Source: Bacteroidales bacterium
GTDB taxonomy: Bacteria; Bacteroidota; Bacteroidia; Bacteroidales; JAADJA01
Reading direction: 5' to 3'
Assembly: GCA_021106665.1 (NCBI GenBank)
Contig: JAIOTR010000249.1
Location: forward strand, 1-6,190
DNA length: 6,190 nucleotides
The notes beneath the pieces were generated by a model. The model made no database searches. It saw nothing but the letters and a program-made list of their open reading frames with translations, and was not told the origin of the DNA. The position numbers were made by a program, and so were the translations under genes. This document shows, piece after piece, positions 1-6,190 of this stretch; position 1 is the stretch's first letter; each line of letters opens with the position of its first letter.

Positions 1-55
1 GTTTTATTAAATAATTGTGCTGTTTTATTGGTAGAAAAAATTAATTTTGTTGATT

Positions 56-631
56 ATGAATGGAAAACAATTGCAAAAGAGTATATCCGCACCATCTCTT
101 AGCGGGACAATACCGGTAGCGATTGAATATCTGATCCTGTTCGGTATTGGCATCATCGCCATTTTGTTGCATGCCAGATTAAAAACACCTTTAAATATTC
201 CCGGACATCATGGTTTGGAATTTATGGCCCTGCTGATGGCTGGCCGGGTGGCATCAAAAATCAAGTGGGCTTCATCCATTTCATCACTGGGAATTGGATT
301 TATATTATTGTTTCCGGTTTTTGGTTTTAACGATCCTTTTATGGGTATTAATTTCATGTTACCGGGAATTGTAATTGATGTTTTCTATAACCTTGTATGG
401 AAATCCAGATTTCATTTACTTATACTATTTCTAATTTCGGGACTTGCTTATTATACAATTCCTTTGAGCCGTTTTTTTATCCATACTATAACAGGATATC
501 CTTATCCCTCTTTTATAAAACATGGTTATTTGATTCCTCTGCTTTATTATTTTCTGTTTGGTGCAGCAGGAGGTTTCGCAGGTGCCGGGATTACATCTTA
601 TCTTCTGAAACTTTTTAAAAGAAAACAATGA
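56..631 (+). CDS. ECF transporter S-component-like integral membrane protein
   Basis: Small, very hydrophobic inner-membrane protein (191 aa) with about six predicted helices, near residues 20-40, 53-67, 74-92, 97-114, 118-141 and 158-186, and a basic tail (KLFKRKQ). Size, topology and the Gly/Ala-rich last helix (GAAGGFAGAG, 169-178) resemble substrate-binding S components of ECF-type vitamin/cofactor transporters; this is inferred from pattern, not from a database match. A conserved-looking loop PGHHGLEF (49-56) between helices 1 and 2 could contribute to ligand or metal binding. I start at ATG 56; an in-frame TTG at 47 would add only three residues. No ATPase or T subunit is nearby, so it would have to share a module encoded elsewhere or act alone. 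Its stop codon overlaps the next start (ATGA, 628-631), implying translational coupling to the lipoprotein and receptor genes. Alternative: an unrelated six-helix membrane protein. Confidence 0.72.
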   Translation: MNGKQLQKSISAPSLSGTIPVAIEYLILFGIGIIAILLHARLKTPLNIPGHHGLEFMALLMAGRVASKIKWASSISSLGIGFILLFPVFGFNDPFMGINFMLPGIVIDVFYNLVWKSRFHLLILFLISGLAYYTIPLSRFFIHTITGYPYPSFIKHGYLIPLLYYFLFGAAGGFAGAGITSYLLKLFKRKQ

Positions 632-1572
632 TTTCCTTGAGTAAAAATCCCGGAGGTTGTCTTTTACATATCGATATGTTCCTATATACATATCGAACAT
701 TCTTTCTGCTTTTCATTATTTTATTAATAAATTCATGTAATAAGCAAGAAAATCCGGATGTTGCTCCAGCAATACAGTTGATTGCAGACTCTGGATATAT
801 TGGTAATTCCACTTCTGTATCTCCGGGAACTCTGATGAATTTTAAACTGGACTTTAAAGAAGGATCGGAAAAGTTGACCAATTTTTATATTGAAGTTACG
901 GATTTAAACCATCTTTCAAAACGTTACTTTGATACGGCGATGTATGTGTCAAACCTTTTATGGACCGGTAGTTTTTATAAATCACCGGACTCTTTTGAAT
1001 CCTGGGATTTTATTATCCGCGATCGACAAGGTGGAAGCAGCAGCGTTTTAATTCAAATTTTGGCGGATACCAACGCTGTTTACTTACCGCTGCTTTTACT
1101 TGAGGGTGTTGAAATGGGTGCCCAGAACAATGTGGAAAATGGAAGTTTTTTCTCATTTAACAGCCAGCTTGTTTACTTTCCTCCTGAAGCGAAGCAGAAT
1201 CAGGAAATAATTGATCTTGTGTATTATTATGGTGAAGATGAATGGACGATTGCCTCACCGGGAGCAAATATTGAAGACGGAGTATTCTCCGAGAATGTCT
1301 CTCCTGTCAATTGGGAAATAAGAAATACAACCCGTTTTATCAAGACAGGATTGACTCAAGCGGATTTTAATAATGCCCAAAATGACAGCATTTTAATTGC
1401 CAACTATGTGGATGCTGATGGCAAACGAAAAGCAAAAAATCTTACATCCGGTGACATTTATGTGTTTAAAAACCAACAAAACAGATTGGGTATGTTCAAG
1501 GTAAACTCGGTTTCTGGAACTGATGCAGGATGTTTAGAAATTGATTTAAAAATTCAAAGTGAGCAGAAATGA
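628..1572 (+). CDS. Outer-membrane lipoprotein with Ig-like and HmuY-reminiscent domains, probable receptor partner
   Basis: Predicted lipoprotein of 314 aa. A hydrophobic signal segment (FFLLFIILLINSC) ends in a lipobox-like INSC, so Cys37 should be the lipidated residue. Residues about 48-147 read as an all-beta Ig-like domain (VSPGTLMNFKLDF at 64-76, WDFIIRDRQGG at 126-136). Residues about 153-312 form a second beta-rich domain with NGSFFSFNSQLVYF (171-184), EIIDLVYYYG (193-202), TSGDIYVFK (273-281) and LGMFKV (287-292). The order 'observable feature, then D-x-xYYY, then G-x-x-x-x-FK' recalls Bacteroidota surface lipoproteins of the HmuY type, but I cannot assign a Pfam family. The start at 628 overlaps the previous stop (ATGA). 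An ATG at 676 would give a shorter signal peptide with Cys21, and a GGAGG at 652-656 lies rather far (19 nt) upstream of it; either is possible. Its own stop overlaps the receptor start by ATGA, which argues for a receptor-associated ligand-capture role. The ligand is unknown. Confidence 0.78.
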   Translation: MISLSKNPGGCLLHIDMFLYTYRTFFLLFIILLINSCNKQENPDVAPAIQLIADSGYIGNSTSVSPGTLMNFKLDFKEGSEKLTNFYIEVTDLNHLSKRYFDTAMYVSNLLWTGSFYKSPDSFESWDFIIRDRQGGSSSVLIQILADTNAVYLPLLLLEGVEMGAQNNVENGSFFSFNSQLVYFPPEAKQNQEIIDLVYYYGEDEWTIASPGANIEDGVFSENVSPVNWEIRNTTRFIKTGLTQADFNNAQNDSILIANYVDADGKRKAKNLTSGDIYVFKNQQNRLGMFKVNSVSGTDAGCLEIDLKIQSEQK

Positions 1573-3875
1573 TTGCCTTTCGTGTAAATATCATATCCAT
1601 AATTTGCATTTTGGTTACTTTGGTTTTACAGGGCTTTTCACAGGCTGAAATTTCCGGTTACGTAAAGGATGATATTTCTTTAGAGCCCTTAAGTGGTGCC
1701 AATGTTTTTTTGTTGGATTTAAAGAAAGGCACTTCAACAGATAATAAAGGCTATTTTAACTTATCAGGTTTAGTAGACAAAGAACATCGACTTAAGATTT
1801 CATATATTGGATATTGTGATACAATAATACATATCTATTTTTCAAATTTTCAAGATCAACAGATCCTGCTGCAACGCGACTCGGTTGAATTCTCATCTAT
1901 TATTGTAACGGCAACCCGAACCCGTAAACCTGCAGATAAGATTCCACAAAGTATAAGTGTTATTGATCGTCAGGTTATTGATTCCTATCCGGCTACCAAT
2001 ACAGATGATCTTTTGAAAATGATTCCGGGTATCAATGTAAATCGCAGTTGGGGAATATTCTCCCGGAATGCAAGTGTAACCATGCGGGCAATGCCCGGAA
2101 GCGCAAGGAGTCTTATCCTGTTGGATGGTGTGCCTTTAAATAAAACCGCTGGTGGGACAGTAAATTGGCATCTTATAACTCCTGGCGAAATTGAGCGATT
2201 CGAGGTGGTAAAAGGTCCTGGGTCTGCTTTGTATGGTAATAATGCTATGGGAGGAGTGATCAATATCATTACTAAACGGCCCGATAAAAAGTTTGATGGA
2301 AATATTGATCTGGGCTATGGAACTTACAATACATTTAAAACCCAACTAAATCTGAGTGGAAATCATACTAAGGAGGGAAAAGGGTTATACTGGAAATTTG
2401 GTGGTTTTTACAGGCAGGGTGATGGTTACATCCTTGAACCTGAAGAATCCAGGGATTCCATCAATGTAATTGCTTATTTATATGAAGGAAATGCAAACGG
2501 AATGGTAGGATACCGGTTTTCATCGAACAGTAAGTTGGAGGTAGATTATCGGTTTTATAAAGATAAAAGAGGATCGGGTACTAAGGTTTATGAAAAGGAT
2601 GGAAGCTATGAAAGTTTTAATAGTAACAACTTGACGGTCGGTTATGAAGACATTTTAGGGAGAGTATATATTAATATCAAAGCATTTTACTTCAGCGAAG
2701 TTTATTATCGGCAAAATGAAAATGTAAATTCTTCGGGTCAGTACAAACTGATAGATACTGAAACCGCTAAAAATGATTATGGGCTATGGATGTCGGCGTC
2801 AAGGACTGTTGGGGCTCATCAACATTTTACAATCGGACTTGATTTAAAAAACGGTTCATTGGATAATCAGGAGATCTATCGCACCTCATCAGATGAAATT
2901 TATACCCGTGGAAATTTACTGTTTTCGGCATTATTTCTACAAGATGAGATAGCTATGTTTGATGGTAAAATGAATATTATTGCAGGTTTACGCCTCGACC
3001 ATGCTCGTTTTTCAAAAGGAGAACTTGATGTTAAAAATCCAACAAGCCAAACCGGTTTTCCCGGCTCAATTACAGAGTCCCTTCCAGAATCCTCCTGGTT
3101 GGAGTTAAGTCCTAAACTTGCCTTAAACTATTTTATAATACATTCAATAAGTACATATATTAGTGCCTCTAGCGGATTTATGCCTCCAAAACTTGATGAT
3201 CTGGCTGGATCAAGAAAGATACGTCGTGGGTTTAAAATTGCCAATCCCAACCTTGAGCCCGAAACTATTAAAAGCATTGAATGGGGTTTGGATTTTTCCT
3301 TCTGGAAAAAGTTGAATGTTAAATCATCGGTGTTTTATTCCATTGGCGATAATTTTCAATACCTTGTGGCTACCGGTGATTTTATTGATAGTGGCTCGGA
3401 AGATCCTGTTCCTGTGTTTCAAAGACAAAATGTTTCTCGTGTTGAGGTGGCCGGAGTAGAGTTGGGTGTAGACTATTCTTTGACAAACAATGTAAAAATT
3501 AATGGTAGTTATGCTTATAATACAACGAAGATTTTGGAGTACGATGTTTCAGAACTAGTTGATCTGACAGGAAAGGAATTGAATGAAGTACCCAAAAACC
3601 TGATTTTTCTTGGTTTTACATGGAAAAATAAAATTGTGAATCTTTTTGTCGATTATACATTTACTGATGAGCAATGGTATGATGAAGAAAACACGAAGAT
3701 CATTGAAAGTTACTCTTTGATAAATCTCAGGTTATCGCGAAGGATTATTAAAAATCTCGTGGCTACTCTTGATATTCAGGATTTGCTTAATGAGCAGTTC
3801 ATTGACAGAAAAGGGTATTTGTCACCCGGACGTTTTTTTATGTTCGAACTTAAATATTTAATTAATCAAAAATAG
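1569..3875 (+). CDS. TonB-dependent outer-membrane receptor
   Basis: TonB-dependent receptor of 768 aa that should import a ligand across the outer membrane using TonB-ExbBD energy. A signal peptide covers about residues 1-25 (cleavage near GFSQ/A). Residues 27-102 form a carboxypeptidase-regulatory-like domain (ISGYVKDD, PLSGANVFL, GTSTDNKGYFNLSGL, ISYIGY). IIVTATRTRK (111-120) leads into the plug, about 122-237, with DDLLKMIPGINV, RSLILLDGVPLN, IERFEVVKGPGSALYGNNAM and GGVINIITKRP, all classic plug motifs. The rest is the 22-strand barrel, closing with DLLNEQF, SPGRFFMFELKY and a short polar LINQK tail. Length and plug place it with BtuB/FepA/CirA-type receptors rather than SusC (about 1000 aa), and no SusD gene follows. 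It starts within the lipoprotein stop (ATGA, 1569-1572), so it is probably co-translated with it. The transported ligand cannot be read from the sequence; a vitamin, haem, corrinoid or metallophore is more likely than a glycan. Confidence 0.95.
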   Translation: MIAFRVNIISIICILVTLVLQGFSQAEISGYVKDDISLEPLSGANVFLLDLKKGTSTDNKGYFNLSGLVDKEHRLKISYIGYCDTIIHIYFSNFQDQQILLQRDSVEFSSIIVTATRTRKPADKIPQSISVIDRQVIDSYPATNTDDLLKMIPGINVNRSWGIFSRNASVTMRAMPGSARSLILLDGVPLNKTAGGTVNWHLITPGEIERFEVVKGPGSALYGNNAMGGVINIITKRPDKKFDGNIDLGYGTYNTFKTQLNLSGNHTKEGKGLYWKFGGFYRQGDGYILEPEESRDSINVIAYLYEGNANGMVGYRFSSNSKLEVDYRFYKDKRGSGTKVYEKDGSYESFNSNNLTVGYEDILGRVYINIKAFYFSEVYYRQNENVNSSGQYKLIDTETAKNDYGLWMSASRTVGAHQHFTIGLDLKNGSLDNQEIYRTSSDEIYTRGNLLFSALFLQDEIAMFDGKMNIIAGLRLDHARFSKGELDVKNPTSQTGFPGSITESLPESSWLELSPKLALNYFIIHSISTYISASSGFMPPKLDDLAGSRKIRRGFKIANPNLEPETIKSIEWGLDFSFWKKLNVKSSVFYSIGDNFQYLVATGDFIDSGSEDPVPVFQRQNVSRVEVAGVELGVDYSLTNNVKINGSYAYNTTKILEYDVSELVDLTGKELNEVPKNLIFLGFTWKNKIVNLFVDYTFTDEQWYDEENTKIIESYSLINLRLSRRIIKNLVATLDIQDLLNEQFIDRKGYLSPGRFFMFELKYLINQK

Positions 3876-3882
3876 ATTTAAT

Positions 3883-4725
3883 ATGAAAAAATTTGCTCTA
3901 ATTATTACAGTATTTTGTATTCTGAGTATTGCTTTGAGCGCTCAGAATGAGGTTCTCGTAGGATGGACTTTTCCGGAAAATTCTGCTGTTGCAGATACGG
4001 GAATTGATGTGAATTTGGATGAGGAAATATTTACAATGGGAGGAACTTCGGACATTGAGTTTAAAAATGGTTTTGCAACAAAGGCGGCCCAGGCAACAGG
4101 TTGGAATGACGGAATGGATTTAAAAGCCTGGATTCTTTCATTTTCTTCCGAAGGTTATTCTGACCTCACCATCAGTTCCAGACAACAATCAGGAGGGAAT
4201 GAACCGGGTCCTAAAAACTTTAATATCCAGTATAGCAATGATGCTGGTTCAACTTGGATTGATGTTGTTAGCGGGGATATCATTGTTGAAAATGACTGGG
4301 AAACTGCTTTTGTTGATAACCTGTCTCTGCCCTATGAATGTCAAGATCAAGCCGAGCTTATGATCAGGTGGATTATGACAACAAATGAAGCCTCGGGTGC
4401 CGGAGGGGAAGTATTGGAATCTGGTAAGTCAAAAATTGATGAGATCTATATTCGGGGGGAAGTTATAAATGGGTGGGAGGAAATTCATGATATCAATTTT
4501 ACTTTAAGCCCAAACCCGGCTACTGATTATATCACTATCCATTCTGATGTTCAAATAGACAATTTGGTTATATATGACCTGTCAGGCAGGCAAATACTGC
4601 AAAAGCAATCTTTGGAGAATATTGTTAAAATTGATGTTTCCGGAATAGCAAAGGGAGCCTACATTCTTTCAATTAAAAGTTTTGATAAGAGCATCATTCA
4701 AACCAGAAAAATAACCATTCAATAA
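3883..4725 (+). CDS. T9SS type A sorting domain-containing secreted protein
   Basis: Exported protein of 280 aa. A Sec signal peptide (MKKFALIITVFCILSIALSA, cleavage before Gln21) is followed by a beta-sandwich-like domain (about 24-192) and a C-terminal type IX secretion sorting domain (about 205-280). The sorting domain shows its usual blocks: FTLSPNPATDYITI (206-219), VIYDLSGRQI (229-238), VSGIAKGAYILSI (252-264) and terminal RKITIQ. Family knowledge predicts passage through the T9SS, removal of the C-terminal domain and release or attachment to surface lipopolysaccharide. The N-terminal domain has no catalytic motif I recognise. It contains one Asp-box-like element, S-N-D-A-G-S-T-W (118-125), matching S-x-D-x-G-x-T-W, more typical of a beta-hairpin turn here than of a sialidase propeller. 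Only 7 nt separate it from the receptor stop, and no promoter or hairpin intervenes, so it is likely the last gene of the same operon, possibly a surface ligand-binding partner. Its function is otherwise unknown. Confidence 0.9.
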   Translation: MKKFALIITVFCILSIALSAQNEVLVGWTFPENSAVADTGIDVNLDEEIFTMGGTSDIEFKNGFATKAAQATGWNDGMDLKAWILSFSSEGYSDLTISSRQQSGGNEPGPKNFNIQYSNDAGSTWIDVVSGDIIVENDWETAFVDNLSLPYECQDQAELMIRWIMTTNEASGAGGEVLESGKSKIDEIYIRGEVINGWEEIHDINFTLSPNPATDYITIHSDVQIDNLVIYDLSGRQILQKQSLENIVKIDVSGIAKGAYILSIKSFDKSIIQTRKITIQ

Positions 4726-4780
4726 TTTGGAATGACACCATTTTATGGATTAGCCTCTGCCATTTTGTTGGGGATTTTCA
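4726..4780. other. Convergent intergenic gap
   Basis: This 55-nt gap separates the stop codons of the T9SS protein gene (+) and the porin-like gene (-). I see only weak inverted repeats: CATTC/GAATG (4716-4720 with 4730-4734, reaching into the upstream gene) and CCAT/ATGG around 4738-4748. Neither is followed by a T-run on either strand, so no intrinsic terminator is called. Confidence 0.6.
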
Positions 4781-6190
4781 TTAATCATAGAACATCCATG
4801 ATACGCCAAAACGGAAACCATCGTCTTGCATAGGGTAGGAGGGGACAGTGTAATAATTATAGTAATTGAATAAAGAGCCAAGATTAATGTATTTGAGGAA
4901 TAGTCTTGCCCTTTTAACTTGTAAATTGAAAAAGACATCTACGTATATGTAATTCCCAATCTCTTTATCATTTTGTATATAAAAGCTTCTTGTTGCCGGC
5001 ATATAAGCATAGGCTTTATATGGTGTATTGTATAATAAATCTAATCCGGTTTGAATAATGGCAGCTTGTTTAAAAAGATCCTTGGTGTAATAAATTGACA
5101 AATCTCCAATAAATTCAGGAATACGAATTCCTTCAGCCTTGGGTGCCTTTTGATAGATGATACGTCCATCAAAACTCCAGTTTCCCAGGTTGAAAAGTTT
5201 TCTGAGATGCAGGTTTAATATACTTATTCCTCCATCCATCTGAACCGGAAAACCTAATGTATCCAAATAAACATAACTTCCTATATTCGCCAAACTAAAT
5301 CCTGCCTTAAGGTTTTTATACCGGTAATTAACAGCGTTTATTAAATAACTTTCTTTTGTAAAAGCATTATTCCAAATAAAGTGATTTGAGGAATAATTTG
5401 TGTAAAACCGGCCAACATCCTGAAGGGCATTTGTAATTTTATATTCAAGATCGCCATACTTGCTGAAAAAAGATAATTTACCAGATAAATTGTAATTTCC
5501 CACATACGAATTTCCAAAAACCATATCAGCAAAAAAATCAAGCTTAAGTTTATCAGATATGGTAAAAGACATGGTCCCGAAGGGAATTAACTGGTTGTAA
5601 ATCCTTTTACTTGAATCAACTGACAGTTCTGCATACAAATATTTCAATGCAAAATTAAATGTTAAGAGTTGTTGCTTTGCATTATCTTCATTGGTCCATG
5701 AAAATGTATTTTCCAGTTTATTGATGAAAGTTGAGTCATAGGTTGGATTGATAGAGTCATAAGTAAAAAGGTAATATCCATTATTATCCTGGGTTGATTG
5801 CTTATACAAATATGTTGTTCTGGAATAGTTAGTTGATAATGAAATATTGCCAAGTGAAATTTTTCGATCTGGTATATATTTGATTGAATCCTGTTGATCC
5901 TCCAACCTGAATCGATGTCTTTTTTGAAGCTTAAACAATTGTTTTACATAATAGATATTTTCTTTAATATAATTATTGGCAGTTGTTAGGTTAACGGCAA
6001 TATTTTTACGGGTTTGTTCAATGTTTTGCTCAAATACAGAATCAAATTTTATACCTCCGTTTTCTTCAATTTTTAACTTATTATGAATATAATTTGCCAA
6101 AATCATATACCGGTAATTTTTTGTTTGAAACCGGGTTTTGAATACAAAGTTTTTATCGTCTGATTTTTGATTTTCATAATATCCGGGAGA
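4781..6190 (-). CDS. Putative porin (PF14121-like outer-membrane beta-barrel), 5' end beyond window
   Basis: Partial gene: the frame stays open from the stop at 4781-4783 to the right edge (469 visible codons). The first in-frame ATG, at 6104-6106, is therefore probably internal, and the true start lies beyond 6190. The protein is rich in alternating aromatic/polar beta strands and ends in an outer-membrane barrel terminus, FRFGVSWMFYD. Blocks that I associate with the Bacteroidota 'putative porin' family (PF14121) are FKTRFQTKNYRY just upstream of the internal Met, ENGGIKFDS, the region YMPATRSFYIQ, GNYIYVDVFF, RARLFLK and YYTVPSYPMQDDGFRFG near the C-terminus. Family members usually run to about 600-700 aa, which fits a missing N-terminal part holding the signal peptide and first strands. 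It should sit in the outer membrane; substrate and pore properties are unknown. It converges on the four-gene + strand cluster and is not part of it. Confidence 0.88.
   Translation of the reverse strand, partial: SPGYYENQKSDDKNFVFKTRFQTKNYRYMILANYIHNKLKIEENGGIKFDSVFEQNIEQTRKNIAVNLTTANNYIKENIYYVKQLFKLQKRHRFRLEDQQDSIKYIPDRKISLGNISLSTNYSRTTYLYKQSTQDNNGYYLFTYDSINPTYDSTFINKLENTFSWTNEDNAKQQLLTFNFALKYLYAELSVDSSKRIYNQLIPFGTMSFTISDKLKLDFFADMVFGNSYVGNYNLSGKLSFFSKYGDLEYKITNALQDVGRFYTNYSSNHFIWNNAFTKESYLINAVNYRYKNLKAGFSLANIGSYVYLDTLGFPVQMDGGISILNLHLRKLFNLGNWSFDGRIIYQKAPKAEGIRIPEFIGDLSIYYTKDLFKQAAIIQTGLDLLYNTPYKAYAYMPATRSFYIQNDKEIGNYIYVDVFFNLQVKRARLFLKYINLGSLFNYYNYYTVPSYPMQDDGFRFGVSWMFYD

Noticed and set aside
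42..49. TAATTTTG matches the Bacteroidota -7 promoter consensus TAnnTTTG just before the first gene.
   Set aside because: Transcription would begin almost at ATG 56, giving a leaderless mRNA. The only upstream TTG candidates (15-17, 28-30) are poorly spaced, and the region is so AT-rich that a chance match is likely. The real promoter may lie before position 1.
431..881. Open frames on the - strand across the first two genes.
   Set aside because: They are antisense to two well-supported + strand genes, have low-complexity or Cys-rich translations without domain-like features, and lack any supporting context.
1985..2345. Two - strand open frames opposite the receptor plug region.
   Set aside because: They mirror the conserved plug motifs of the receptor in another frame and show no signal peptide or domain of their own.
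3883..4725. Sialidase/BNR-repeat enzyme reading of the T9SS protein from its Asp-box-like motif.
   Set aside because: Only one such motif is present, and the domain is too short for a propeller.
4714..4748. Weak inverted repeats in the convergent gap as a possible bidirectional terminator.
   Set aside because: Stems are only 4-5 bp and there is no T-run on either strand.
4781..6106. Treating ATG 6104-6106 as the true start of the porin-like gene.
   Set aside because: The frame remains open upstream to the window edge and the upstream residues continue the family-like pattern; a start there would also leave no signal peptide.
5318..6118. ATACCGGTAATT occurs twice (about 5318 and 6107), possible repeat or operator.
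   Set aside because: Both copies lie in the same reading phase of the porin-like gene and encode the same Asn-Tyr-Arg-Tyr strand segment, so coding constraint explains them.

Overview
The window is AT-rich DNA from a member of the Bacteroidota, most likely an environmental Bacteroidales/Marinilabiliales- or Flavobacteriia-like organism. Four features support this: a TonB-dependent receptor with an N-terminal carboxypeptidase-regulatory-like domain, a secreted protein with a type IX secretion (T9SS) C-terminal sorting domain, a Bacteroidota-type lipoprotein, and a beta-barrel protein with the C-terminal signature of the Bacteroidota 'putative porin' family. Gene starts lack consistent Shine-Dalgarno sequences, which also fits the phylum.

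Layout: positions 1-55 are a short stretch with no assignable gene. From about 56 to 4725, four genes lie head-to-tail on the + strand with essentially no gaps: (1) a six-helix inner-membrane protein resembling the substrate-binding S component of ECF-type vitamin/cofactor transporters; (2) a lipoprotein with an Ig-like N-terminal half and an HmuY-reminiscent C-terminal half, overlapping gene 1 by ATGA; (3) a TonB-dependent outer-membrane receptor, overlapping gene 2 by ATGA; (4) a small T9SS-exported beta-sandwich protein, 7 nt downstream. A 55-nt convergent gap follows. The - strand then carries the 3' part of an outer-membrane porin-like gene that runs off the right edge of the window.

The spacing argues for one transcript encoding an envelope-spanning uptake route: a surface-exported protein, an outer-membrane-associated lipoprotein, the TonB-driven receptor, and an inner-membrane S-like protein. 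There is no SusD partner and the receptor is shorter than SusC proteins, so a polysaccharide utilisation locus is unlikely. A small cofactor or metal chelate (vitamin, haem/corrinoid, metallophore) is the better guess, but no residue in the sequence identifies the ligand. No ECF ATPase or T subunit, RNA gene, CRISPR array, IS element or clear terminator was found in the window.
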